DNA of 11,616 bases from Bacteroidales bacterium (GCA_017632695.1 JAGBQS010000261.1:1-11616); one strand, 5' to 3'. Positions 1 to 7,169 are shown, numbered from the stretch's first letter. The notes: generated by a model not told the origin, from the letters alone. Numbers and translations: made by a program.

Positions 1-383
1 GGCACAAACTGGCTGTAGGTAAAGTTGGGCAGCATGCGGGTATCCTTGTTGATGAACCAGATGTCGAGTTGCTTGCAGAATGCCTTGTGACTGGCGTTCC
101 TGTCGGTTGCGTAATTGGCGGTAAATGTTTTGAGGTTTTCGACCAACTGGAACAGTCGGGGCAGGTCGTATTGTTTGTATTCGGGGTTCCACAAGCCGTC
201 GCGTTCGTAGTAGGGCAGACCGTCAGCTGATGATTCGTTGGGCCACCAGTAGGTGGAAAGGCTTTCGTAGTTGTGCGGATTGCCGCTACGCGAGGTCTGT
301 TTGTCGGTAACAGCCACAAAGGTCTGACTCCAACTCAGCGTGGAGATGCAGATAAGCGTCAGGACGAGAAAGTGCCGTATCAT
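1..383 (-). CDS. Alginate-lyase-family secreted protein, N-terminal part (3' end cut by window edge)
   Basis: This gene reads leftward from an ATG at 383-381 and is still open at base 1, giving 127 codons. Residues 1-20 form a signal peptide with a hydrophobic core (FLVLTLICIS) and a likely cut near SWSQ, so the protein is exported. Residues 45-49 (YWWPN), 54-63 (DGLPYYERDG), the NPE at 66-68 and the segment MLPNFTYSQ at 117-125 match the N-terminal pattern of the alginate lyase superfamily (PF05426; YWWP..., GLPYxxRDG..NPE). The catalytic Asn-His and Tyr region would lie beyond the window, so activity cannot be judged. The gene starts 32 nt after the stop of the fusion glycosyltransferase and is probably cotranscribed with it. 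A lyase at the end of a polysaccharide operon could trim or turn over the polymer made here; that is inference. The real substrate need not be alginate. Confidence 0.8.
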   Translation of the reverse strand, partial: MIRHFLVLTLICISTLSWSQTFVAVTDKQTSRSGNPHNYESLSTYWWPNESSADGLPYYERDGLWNPEYKQYDLPRLFQLVENLKTFTANYATDRNASHKAFCKQLDIWFINKDTRMLPNFTYSQFV

Positions 384-415
384 GGTGAGTCTTGTTTTTA
401 TCCCGGAACCAGGCA

Positions 416-2353
416 TCAGCTCAGCCGGGTTCTGGCGATATTGATGCCCAGATTGCGGATGCGCTTCATGAAATAGGTTGGCAGGAAGAACGTAAACAGG
501 AACAGGTAGCAGAACGGCATTTTCCAGCCGAAGATGTTCTTGTACGTGCGTGCATTGTATTTAATGAGACCCAGTTTGCCTCCGCTCATGTTCTGGGAGT
601 GCAGACGGTAGCTGGCCAGCGGTTCGGGAACACTGTAGGCATGCTTGCATATCTTAAGCAGTGTAAGCAATAGCGCATGATCCTGACGCTTGCGCTGAGA
701 CGGCATGAGGTGCTTACCCAGTTTGGTGGTATCATAAATAGCGGTCAGGAAGCCGATTTTATTATCGCACATCATGCTGAACAGGCTTACGCGGCTGGGA
801 GCAGAGATGTAACCCAGGTACTGGTTATCGGCATTACATGTGTAATACGAGCAGAAACAGAGGGCAACGTCTTTTTCCTGCATGAAGTTTACCTGCCGTT
901 CCAGTTTGTTCGACATCCAGCAGTCATCGCTATCCAAAAAAGCCAGATACTGGCCGCGTGCTGCCCGGATACTGCAGTTGCGCGACACACCGGCGCCGCC
1001 GTTCTGTTTGTTCAGGATCAGCCGGATGCGCGGATCGGTTTGCTGCAACTTCTGCAGGAGTTCGGGGGTTCCGTCGGTTGAGGCATCGTCGGTAATGATC
1101 AGCTCCAGGTTCTTGTAGGTCTGATTGAGCACCGAACGGATGCTTTCGGTCACATACCCGGAGGAGTTCCAGGTTGGCATGATGACTGATACTAATCCCG
1201 GTATCGGGTTTCCGTTATAGGGAGCCAAAGTAGATTCGTCTTGGTGTTTGGCAGTCCGTTCTTCGACCGAAGGTGCCATGTTTGCTTTGCCGTAAATAAG
1301 CAGAACCGATGTGGAATAGAGGGCGATATCGACCAAAAGAAGCCATGTGAAATTCGGATTGAGCCAATGGAAAAGTACCTCGTTGACGAGGTATATACCT
1401 AACGAGATGGCGGTCAGCAGGGCGGTGATGTGCGTTTCGCGCCAACCCAACTGCTTCAGGTGAGCCTGAATGCGAAAGTTCTTTTTCTCCTTGGACGTCT
1501 GAAGGTGCCAAACGGCAAGTATCTGTACGCGCAGGTATTCGAAGAGCGGGAAGAGCAGCAGGCTGAAGGCTACCAGCATGGCATCCTTGTGCAAGACAAT
1601 GACCTTCCGGTTGTCCATGGCATACTTCAGGGCCAGATAACTGATGATGAAACCTAATATGAGCGTTCCGCAATTGCCCATGTAAACCTTGGTGCCAATC
1701 TTACAGTCGCCGAACATATTGAAGTACAGGAACACCAATAGGGCGCCCAGCAGCGAGATGGCTACGTAGGCGTAGGTGTAGTACCCTAAAATAAAGAAAT
1801 GACTGCCCACAACGGCTAAAAACAGCGCCGACAGACTGCCGGAAAGACCGTCGGTATCATCCATGGCATTGATGCTCTCCACAATGCAGAGCGTCAGCAG
1901 GAAGGTGATGATATAGGAACTGACAGAACTCAGTTCTCCAATCCAAAACAAACCGAACAGATTGTTAAGGCAAAGTCCCACCAAAGGGAACAGGGCACAC
2001 GCCACAATCTTGACGGTCCACTTCAATTGGTTCGATACACCGATAATGTCGTCCACCAGACCCACTACAAACACAACCAGCATGCCGCAACCCATCAGGA
2101 TGGAACTGATGAAGATGGTAGGTCCGATTTCGTGGAAGTAGGAACGGCAGAGCAATGTGGCAAGGGTGCCCAGCATGACTGCGGGAACGAAGACCGATCC
2201 GCCTATGCGAGGGATATTGTTATGTCCGGTCTTCAGTTTGGCAATGGCATCGAAGAAGCCTTTCTCCTGGCACAGCCGGAGTATCCAGATCAGCAGCAAC
2301 CTGGCTGTCAGCATGCCAATTATCAGCGATATGAAGAAGTAGAGTATATTCAA
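416..2353 (-). CDS. WecA/MraY-like membrane domain fused to a GT2 glycosyltransferase
   Basis: This is a 645-residue two-domain protein. Residues 1 to about 355 are a multi-pass membrane domain of the polyprenyl-phosphate N-acetylhexosamine-1-phosphate transferase family (WecA/MraY, PF00953). Recognisable motifs are H44 with PRIGG (48-52), the Asp pair D101-D102, and INAMDDTDGL (161-170). After a polar linker (about 356-386), residues 388 to about 600 are a GT-A fold GT2 domain with SVIMPTWN (389-396), DDASTDGT (422-429), the metal-binding DSDD (474-477) and a likely catalytic RQDH (556-559). A hydrophobic stretch at about 612-628 may anchor the C terminus. The start is TTG at 2353-2351: it lies four sense codons after the previous gene's stop, and the next in-frame ATG (codon 13) would remove half of the first membrane helix. 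Several membrane-domain motifs depart from the family: MGNCGT (225-230) instead of MGDxGS, and no HxHH cluster (RIQA at 294-297). It may therefore no longer be an active phosphosugar transferase. The GT2 half looks intact. Confidence 0.88.
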   Translation of the reverse strand: MNILYFFISLIIGMLTARLLLIWILRLCQEKGFFDAIAKLKTGHNNIPRIGGSVFVPAVMLGTLATLLCRSYFHEIGPTIFISSILMGCGMLVVFVVGLVDDIIGVSNQLKWTVKIVACALFPLVGLCLNNLFGLFWIGELSSVSSYIITFLLTLCIVESINAMDDTDGLSGSLSALFLAVVGSHFFILGYYTYAYVAISLLGALLVFLYFNMFGDCKIGTKVYMGNCGTLILGFIISYLALKYAMDNRKVIVLHKDAMLVAFSLLLFPLFEYLRVQILAVWHLQTSKEKKNFRIQAHLKQLGWRETHITALLTAISLGIYLVNEVLFHWLNPNFTWLLLVDIALYSTSVLLIYGKANMAPSVEERTAKHQDESTLAPYNGNPIPGLVSVIMPTWNSSGYVTESIRSVLNQTYKNLELIITDDASTDGTPELLQKLQQTDPRIRLILNKQNGGAGVSRNCSIRAARGQYLAFLDSDDCWMSNKLERQVNFMQEKDVALCFCSYYTCNADNQYLGYISAPSRVSLFSMMCDNKIGFLTAIYDTTKLGKHLMPSQRKRQDHALLLTLLKICKHAYSVPEPLASYRLHSQNMSGGKLGLIKYNARTYKNIFGWKMPFCYLFLFTFFLPTYFMKRIRNLGINIARTRLS

Positions 2354-2365
2354 TAGTGCAGGGTT

Positions 2366-3010
2366 TTAGAATTTGTCGCCTTTCACAATGCGCCAGAACG
2401 TGAGCCAAAGCACCTTGCAGTCGAACAGGAATGAACGATGCTCGAGATAGTACAGGTCGTAGTGCAGGCGGCGAAGCATTTTTTCGATGGTGTCTGTATA
2501 GCCGTTGTAGAGCGTTGCATAGCTGGTAACGCCCGGCCGGATCTGATACAGATATTCGTAGCGGGGGTCTTCCTTCATGATCTTATCGATGAAGAACTGT
2601 CGTTCAGGACGCGGTCCCACAAAAGCCATGTCGCCGATAAAGACATTCCAGAATTGGGGCAACTCGTCCAAATGATGATCGCGCAGGAACTTGCCGGCTT
2701 TGGTCAGTCGGGGGTCGCCGTCAGAGTCGAACAGCTGTGGCCCTTCGGCCTCGGCGTTAACGCGCATGGAGCGGAATTTATAAATGTGGAAAGGTTTGCC
2801 ATTCAGCCCGATACGCTCCTGACTGAATATGGCCGGTCCGCCATCCTCCCGCTTGATGCGTATGTAGCAATAGAGGAAGAGTGGTGAGAACACTATCAGA
2901 CAGATTAGCGAGATGATTATATCGAACGAACGTTTTGTGAAACGCCCGAACCCGTTCATGCCGTCTTTGATAAAGCCTTCGTGAAGCGGAAGATCTTCAA
3001 TAGTTTTCAT
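2366..3010 (-). CDS. Initiating sugar-1-phosphate transferase (bacterial sugar transferase, PF02397)
   Basis: This 214-residue monotopic phosphoglycosyl transferase is of the short (PglC-like) type, without the extra four-helix N-terminal part of WbaP/WcaJ. Such enzymes move a sugar-1-phosphate from a nucleotide sugar to undecaprenyl phosphate at the inner face of the cytoplasmic membrane, the first step of capsule, O-antigen or glycan assembly. The membrane-inserting hydrophobic segment is at about 29-50. Family motifs are KFRSM (78-82), the catalytic Asp-Glu in LDELPQ (D115, E116) and GPRPE (132-136). The length is normal and all key residues are present, so this is the credible priming enzyme of the locus. 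The sugar cannot be told from sequence. The TAA stop is in frame with the next gene, whose TTG follows after 12 nt. Upstream lies a 132-bp A/T-rich spacer in which I see no clear Bacteroidetes promoter. Confidence 0.93.
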   Translation of the reverse strand: MKTIEDLPLHEGFIKDGMNGFGRFTKRSFDIIISLICLIVFSPLFLYCYIRIKREDGGPAIFSQERIGLNGKPFHIYKFRSMRVNAEAEGPQLFDSDGDPRLTKAGKFLRDHHLDELPQFWNVFIGDMAFVGPRPERQFFIDKIMKEDPRYEYLYQIRPGVTSYATLYNGYTDTIEKMLRRLHYDLYYLEHRSFLFDCKVLWLTFWRIVKGDKF

Positions 3011-3090
3011 TAACGGAGTAAATATTCTTCAAATAAAAAGATTTTAATGTTATTGCTATTATAACGTACAAAGTCCGGTTTTAGTATGAA

Positions 3091-3110
3091 GTTTGTTAAA
3101 AAAAACAAAC
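3091..3110. repeat. Short perfect inverted repeat in the spacer before the sugar transferase
   Basis: GTTTGTT at 3091-3097 and AACAAAC at 3104-3110 form a perfect 7-bp inverted repeat around six A. It lies in the 132-bp A/T-rich spacer (3011-3142) between the lipoprotein and sugar transferase genes. It is weak as a hairpin because it has few G-C pairs. It could be a protein-binding site or chance in A/T-rich DNA. Confidence 0.3.
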
Positions 3111-3117
3111 AAATTTC

Positions 3118-3153
3118 AAAAAAGATGAATGCAGAGGCTTGGCTATCTTTTTT
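3118..3153 (-). terminator. Possible weak intrinsic terminator after the lipoprotein gene
   Basis: Six A plus GAT (3118-3126) pairs with ATC plus six T (3145-3153), a perfect 9-bp inverted repeat with an 18-nt loop that overlaps the stop codon of the leftward lipoprotein gene. In the leftward transcript the stem is followed by U-rich sequence. The stem is almost all A-U pairs and the loop is long, so termination would be partial at best. It could lower expression of the downstream transferase genes relative to wzi and the lipoprotein. The arrangement is seen; the role is inferred. Confidence 0.3.
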
Positions 3154-3595
3154 CGAAGTACAGACGCAGGACGTCATCGTGCACATTTAAGTGCTTGCGG
3201 TTCAGCTTGTCGACCGTGAAGATGTCGGGTACCGAGTTAATACCGTAGTGCCTGATTTCCCAATAGCGGTCGGGGGTAAGGAACTTGTCGCCGTTCAGAC
3301 GGTCGTAGATGAACGGTTCGGAAATGATGAGCTGTTTCCCGGTGTGCTCAAACCGGAACATTGTGATGGTATCCCAATGGTCCTGACTGCCGTCGAAGGT
3401 CTGCATCAGGTTCTTCTGGAAAGACCAGGTGAGCTGCCGATTGTGCATATCGACGGTTGTGCCTGTCTGGATGCTGTCCAGCCGGGTCAGATACCAGAAT
3501 CCGTCCAGGTCACCGTTGTCCGAGACTTCGCAGGACGGAAGCAGGAAACCCAAAAGGAGTGCAAAAACTATATTGAATGCAAATCGTCGGTTCAT
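3143..3595 (-). CDS. Small lipoprotein, probable lipocalin-like domain
   Basis: This is a 150-residue lipoprotein. Residues 1-22 are a lipoprotein signal peptide: NRR at the N terminus, a hydrophobic core, and a lipobox ending LLPSC with the lipidated Cys at 22. The acidic residues just after it (EVSDNGD) resemble the surface-export signals of Bacteroidetes lipoproteins. The mature part begins with GFWYLTRLDSI (32-42), followed by alternating hydrophobic strands, which resembles the small lipocalin-like domains common in Bacteroidales lipoproteins; this family call is tentative. The ATG follows the TAG stop of the Wzi gene by only 4 nt, so translation is probably coupled and the two proteins may act together at the outer membrane. 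I know of no defined function. An imperfect terminator-like repeat overlaps its end. Confidence 0.85.
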   Translation of the reverse strand: MNRRFAFNIVFALLLGFLLPSCEVSDNGDLDGFWYLTRLDSIQTGTTVDMHNRQLTWSFQKNLMQTFDGSQDHWDTITMFRFEHTGKQLIISEPFIYDRLNGDKFLTPDRYWEIRHYGINSVPDIFTVDKLNRKHLNVHDDVLRLYFEKR

Positions 3596-3599
3596 ACTG

Positions 3600-5186
3600 C
3601 TAAAGATTATATTGTACCGTGAACTGGAAGCCGGAATTGTTGCCCAGCAGCCGGCCGAAGTCGGCGCCGTAGGCGGTGCGGAAAGTCAGGTGCCGCAGCA
3701 TCGAATGTTCGGGCATGCGGTAATTGAGTTCCATCAGGATGCTGGTGTTGTCGTTCCGGTGGAAGAATGGTAAACGGTAGGTGCCGACACCCTGCTGCCA
3801 GGTGTAAAGCAGCCGGTAGTCAAGGTTCTGGAATACATTGCCCTCCACTCCGAAATGCCACGCACAGAAACGGTTGTCGGTGCATCCGATGAATCCGTTG
3901 GTGTTGTATTGCGGCGAACGGTATAGCGGATTGCCGATAACCTGCCCCCAATGCTGCCAGCCGGGAAGAGAGGCATGGTTGTAGTACTCATCGACTCCAC
4001 CCGTATGATCCGAATTGCCGATGTTGTGATCGTGATAGATCGGTCCGCTCTGGTATTTGGTGTTCAGGAACTCGATGACGGCTCCGCGAACGTAGCGGAA
4101 ATCGCGGAACTTTACGTCGATGCCTATCATCAGATCTTTTAACTGATAGAGCAGGAAGCGGAAATCTTCTTTCTTGTTGTAGTTGTCACCGTGTCCGTAC
4201 CCGTCGTAGTCAAGCAGGAACATGGATGAATGATCCTCAAAGTAATGGTCGGCATACAGACCGATGGCATACTTGGGACGTGTCCAGTCAAAACGTATGA
4301 TCCAGCTTCCCAACTGATTCCCTTCGGCATTGCGGAAGGTCGATTCGTAGGTGTCCGAACCGCCCGGTACCAGCGCGAACCAATAGCTGCGGAGGTCGCT
4401 TTTCAGCCGTAACTTCTCGTACGGTATGTATCCGTTCTGGTCTGTTCCTCCCCAGTTGTACAGTTCGCCGCCGAACTGGGCTGCTTTTTCGAGGCCGAAG
4501 ATGGCCGTAAGCGGAAAGCGTTCCGTATTTCCGATGCGGAGGTATTCGGAGTTGTCATGATAGCGCGTCCATTTGTTGTACTTGCAGCTGGAACCTTGGG
4601 CAAAGGTTTCTTCCCATTCGCCATCGGTCATTACACCGTAGGCAACGTGTGCCATGATGGCCAGCCAATGTTTCGAGCCCGGAATCTCCCACCAATGATC
4701 GAGTCCTATGCGTACCTGCGGAATGGGTCGGGCATTGATGCCCAGCGTCTGACTGCCGCTTGAAAGACCCTGATATTTGAGGGTGAGGGGTCGCTGGCGG
4801 GAACCGACGCTCACTACCAGATTGCGGTAGCGGACATCGGCGTACAGCTGTTGTACAATGAAATGAGTGGTATAGGTTTTCTCGTTGCCTTTGGACTGGT
4901 AGCCAAGGGGGATGACCAGATCGGAGCCGGCTTCGTAGCCCCATTTCAGTGTCTTGTCAGTATTGCGGTTGTATTCAACAATGCCTCGGAAATAACCGTT
5001 CTGAGCCGAGAGCGAACTCAGTCCGTACTTGTTGGCGTTGAGCCATAACGGAGTCTTACTGTTGCTCAGGGATACCTGTGTCTCGTATGTCTGGTGCAAA
5101 ATGCCATCTTCGGCCATCGCGTTCCGGGGAAGCAGAACGGCAACGGCTAACATAACCAGTCCACAAATATATCTTAAATTTTGCAT
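3600..5186 (-). CDS. wzi: Capsule assembly Wzi family outer-membrane protein
   Basis: This is a 528-residue Wzi-family beta-barrel (PF14052), the type that in Gram-negative bacteria helps hold or organise capsular polysaccharide at the outer membrane. Evidence is the signal peptide (hydrophobic core GLVMLAVAVLL, cut after AMA at about residue 25), the early family segment TPLWLNANKYGLSS, later blocks such as GSRQRPLTLKYQGLSSGS and PIPQVRIGLDHWW, and many alternating aromatic strands. The reading frame is open back to 5300, but the ATG at 5186-5184 is chosen. It places the signal peptide at the N terminus, and a perfect TAnnTTTG promoter box lies just upstream, inside the longer frame. Few bases separate the predicted transcript start from the ATG and no Shine-Dalgarno site is visible. 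The lipoprotein gene follows after 4 nt. The family is clear, but how Wzi works in Bacteroidales is less well studied than in E. coli. Confidence 0.92.
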   Translation of the reverse strand: MQNLRYICGLVMLAVAVLLPRNAMAEDGILHQTYETQVSLSNSKTPLWLNANKYGLSSLSAQNGYFRGIVEYNRNTDKTLKWGYEAGSDLVIPLGYQSKGNEKTYTTHFIVQQLYADVRYRNLVVSVGSRQRPLTLKYQGLSSGSQTLGINARPIPQVRIGLDHWWEIPGSKHWLAIMAHVAYGVMTDGEWEETFAQGSSCKYNKWTRYHDNSEYLRIGNTERFPLTAIFGLEKAAQFGGELYNWGGTDQNGYIPYEKLRLKSDLRSYWFALVPGGSDTYESTFRNAEGNQLGSWIIRFDWTRPKYAIGLYADHYFEDHSSMFLLDYDGYGHGDNYNKKEDFRFLLYQLKDLMIGIDVKFRDFRYVRGAVIEFLNTKYQSGPIYHDHNIGNSDHTGGVDEYYNHASLPGWQHWGQVIGNPLYRSPQYNTNGFIGCTDNRFCAWHFGVEGNVFQNLDYRLLYTWQQGVGTYRLPFFHRNDNTSILMELNYRMPEHSMLRHLTFRTAYGADFGRLLGNNSGFQFTVQYNL

Positions 5187-5208
5187 TATCAGAATCGGAA
5201 TTTCGGTG

Positions 5209-5240
5209 CAAAGGTAATAAGAAAAAAAATGATTTGCAAA
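5209..5240 (-). promoter_or_regulatory. Bacteroidetes-type promoter for the leftward wzi operon
   Basis: Read on the minus strand, TTTG (5240-5237) is followed after 20 nt by TACCTTTG (5216-5209). This is a full match to the Bacteroidetes housekeeping promoter (-33 TTTG, -7 TAnnTTTG, spacing about 19-21). Transcription should start about 5-7 nt past the -7 box, near 5203, leaving a leader of roughly 17 nt before the ATG at 5186. This also rules out the longer wzi frame. Confidence 0.75.
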
Positions 5241-5266
5241 TAAAGATGTAAAAAAATGTATATTTG
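5233..5266 (+). promoter_or_regulatory. Probable Bacteroidetes-type promoter for the rightward glycosyltransferase operon
   Basis: TTTG at 5233-5236 is followed after 22 nt by TATATTTG at 5259-5266, a perfect TAnnTTTG box. The spacing is slightly longer than the usual 19-21. A start near 5272 would give a leader of about 85 nt before the ATG at 5357. Its -33 box abuts that of the opposing wzi promoter, forming the palindrome TTTGCAAA at 5233-5240. Confidence 0.55.
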
Positions 5267-5356
5267 GCGGCCAAGAAAACAATAAATCCGAAGGATGCAC
5301 GTTAATTAATAATAAAATTTAAAGAATCTGAAAAAGAAGTATTGTTCTGATATAAT

Positions 5357-6244
5357 ATGATAACGGCTTCGGTTGTTACTTACGATCATCATCTGCTCGA
5401 CATTGAGCCTGTCTTGCGGAGCCTTTTCGCTTCGCCGGTCGATATTGTGTATGTTATCGACCAGTCGGAGAATATGCTTGACCTGAAACAGGAATTGCTG
5501 ACCTATGCCAACAAAGTTCTGAAAGGCGAGCCAGAATTGCGAGAGAAGCTGAATAAGGGCTTTCAGTTGCTGTATTTCCCTCACGAGAATCTGGGATACG
5601 GTAGCGGACATAACTTCGCAATCCGGATGGCCATCGAAGCCGGCAGCACCTATCATCTGGTAGTGAACCCCGACATCTGGTTCGGCCCTGAGGTGTTTCC
5701 GACCATTCTGTCGTATATGAAGCAGCATCCGGAAGTAGGGCAGATCATGCCTCGTGTGCTTTATCCTAAAGGCAACGAGCAGCGCCTGGTGAAACTGCTG
5801 CCTGCCCCTTTCGATGTCTTTGCGCGTCTTTGCCTGCCGGAAAGGCTGTTCAACCAACGGAACTCCACCTTCGAGTTGCGCCATTCCAATTATTCCTACA
5901 GCATCAATGCGCCCTATCTGTCGGGATGCTTCATGTTTTTCGATACCAAGGCCCTGCAGGAGGTAGGTCTGTTCGACGAACACTTTTTCATGTATGCCGA
6001 GGACATCGACCTGACACGACGCATGCACCGCAAGTATCAGACCCTGTTTTTCCCGCAGGCTATCATCTATCACAAGTTCTCGAGGGCTTCGCATCGCAGT
6101 TTCCGACTTTTCCGCATCCATGTGCTGAACCTTATTATGTATTTCAACAAGTGGGGTTGGTGGAGCGATCCGGAAAGGGACGAGTTTAACAGACGTTGTC
6201 TGGCCGATATCGATGAATGCAATTCCCGTCTGGGACAATTATAA
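5357..6244 (+). CDS. GT2 glycosyltransferase (rhamnosyltransferase-like)
   Basis: This is a 295-residue cytoplasmic GT-A glycosyltransferase of family 2 that would add a sugar to the lipid-linked glycan. The domain begins at once (ITASVVTYD, residues 2-10), which supports the ATG at 5357. The block HENLGYGSGHNFAI (76-89), the metal-site NPD (104-106), SGCFMFFD (189-196), GLFDEHFFMYAEDIDL (204-219) and YHK at 238-240 give the arrangement typical of the WbbL/RfbF rhamnosyltransferase-like branch. The EDIDL acidic pair (D216, D218 with E215) would supply the catalytic base. Donor and acceptor are unknown; rhamnose is a family analogy only. It is the first gene of the rightward operon, 91 nt after the proposed promoter, and the next gene starts 16 nt after its stop. 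Confidence 0.92.
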   Translation: MITASVVTYDHHLLDIEPVLRSLFASPVDIVYVIDQSENMLDLKQELLTYANKVLKGEPELREKLNKGFQLLYFPHENLGYGSGHNFAIRMAIEAGSTYHLVVNPDIWFGPEVFPTILSYMKQHPEVGQIMPRVLYPKGNEQRLVKLLPAPFDVFARLCLPERLFNQRNSTFELRHSNYSYSINAPYLSGCFMFFDTKALQEVGLFDEHFFMYAEDIDLTRRMHRKYQTLFFPQAIIYHKFSRASHRSFRLFRIHVLNLIMYFNKWGWWSDPERDEFNRRCLADIDECNSRLGQL

Positions 6245-6260
6245 ATAGGTACTGATTCAA

Positions 6261-7169
6261 ATGCCGTTGCCGATGAATGCTCCGAAGTTCAGTATTGTCA
6301 TTCCGCACCACAACACGCCGGACCTTTTGCTCCGACTGCTGAATAGCGTGCCTTGGGATTTGTGCCCCGAGGTTGTTGTGGTGGACGATGCCAGCAGCGA
6401 GGATGTCCGTCGGGAACTGGCGGATCTGCAGAAACGGTTCGGCTTCGGTCTTTACCGGATTGAGCGGCATACGGCAGGAGCTGCCCGCAACGAAGGCCTG
6501 AAACATGTAACGGGCGAGTGGCTGCTGTTTGCCGATGCCGATGATTATTTCCTGCCCGAAGCGGCAGGCCTGCTCCGATTGCATGTGTCGGACAATGCCG
6601 ATGTGGTGTATTTCCGTATCACCAGTACCTATTCGGATTCGGGTAAGAATGCTTATCGCGACCGGCAGGTTACCCGTCTCTTTGAACGGTGCCGGAAAGA
6701 GCATTCGGCTTGGGCTTTGCGCGCGTTGCATACCAACCCGTGGGGAAAGATGATCAGGCGACAATTGGTGGAGAGCCGCCAGATACGTTTCGAGGAGATT
6801 CCGTCGGCCAACGATGCGATGTTTTCGGTACGCGTCGGCGTCGAGGCATCGGCGGTGGTGATCGACGAACACCCGCTGTATTGCCTGACGGTAGGCGACA
6901 AGAGTATGACGAGCAACGTCTCGAAAGAACGGTTTGAAAGTAACGGCGAGGCGCGTTTGCGGGTGAATGCCTATTTGCGCCTGCATCAGCTGGGTCAGTA
7001 CCAGCTGCCAGTGTTAGGCTATATGTTGCCTTCGTTCCGCTACGGATGGAAATTCGGGTGGCGAACCGTCAAGGCATGTTTCAGTAACGGCAACAATCCG
7101 TGGGTTGATGCAGGACGGGTCCTGAATCCTGTCAACTTTTGCCATAGCCTGAAGTCGAAACCCCAATAA
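6261..7169 (+). CDS. GT2 glycosyltransferase
   Basis: This is a 302-residue family 2 glycosyltransferase. The GT-A fold shows FSIVIPHHNT (10-19), VDDASSED (41-48), AGAARNEGL (72-80) and the metal-binding DADD (92-95). TNPWGKMIRRQLV (158-170) is the usual block before the catalytic region. Where many relatives carry an acidic ED, this protein has AND (183-185, with D185), so the base may be D185 alone. The first ATG (6261) is used; a second at 6273 (codon 5, just before the fold starts) is equally possible. Donor and acceptor are unknown. It sits 16 nt after the first glycosyltransferase and before a 74-nt gap made almost wholly of repeats. Confidence 0.9.
   Translation: MPLPMNAPKFSIVIPHHNTPDLLLRLLNSVPWDLCPEVVVVDDASSEDVRRELADLQKRFGFGLYRIERHTAGAARNEGLKHVTGEWLLFADADDYFLPEAAGLLRLHVSDNADVVYFRITSTYSDSGKNAYRDRQVTRLFERCRKEHSAWALRALHTNPWGKMIRRQLVESRQIRFEEIPSANDAMFSVRVGVEASAVVIDEHPLYCLTVGDKSMTSNVSKERFESNGEARLRVNAYLRLHQLGQYQLPVLGYMLPSFRYGWKFGWRTVKACFSNGNNPWVDAGRVLNPVNFCHSLKSKPQ

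Noticed and set aside
416..3010. Transferred or decayed genes in the leftward operon
   Set aside because: Frames are intact, and composition and codon use look like the rest of the window by eye; no mobile-element traces flank them.
3058..3063. TATAAT-like sequence upstream of the sugar transferase on the minus strand
   Set aside because: Same reason: wrong consensus for the phylum, and easily formed by chance in A/T-rich DNA.
5187..5300. Upstream extension of the Wzi frame by 38 codons to an ATG at 5300
   Set aside because: It would bury the signal peptide inside the protein and contains the predicted promoter of the same gene.
5351..5356. TATAAT just before the first rightward glycosyltransferase start
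   Set aside because: It abuts the ATG, and Bacteroidetes housekeeping polymerase does not use the E. coli -10 box; the TAnnTTTG box upstream is better.
5306..6238. A 310-codon open frame on the minus strand
   Set aside because: It lies opposite a clear GT2 gene, has no recognisable domain, and is explained as an antisense shadow of that gene.
6186..6986. A 266-codon open frame on the minus strand
   Set aside because: It is antisense to the second GT2 gene, with composition typical of a shadow frame and no family features.
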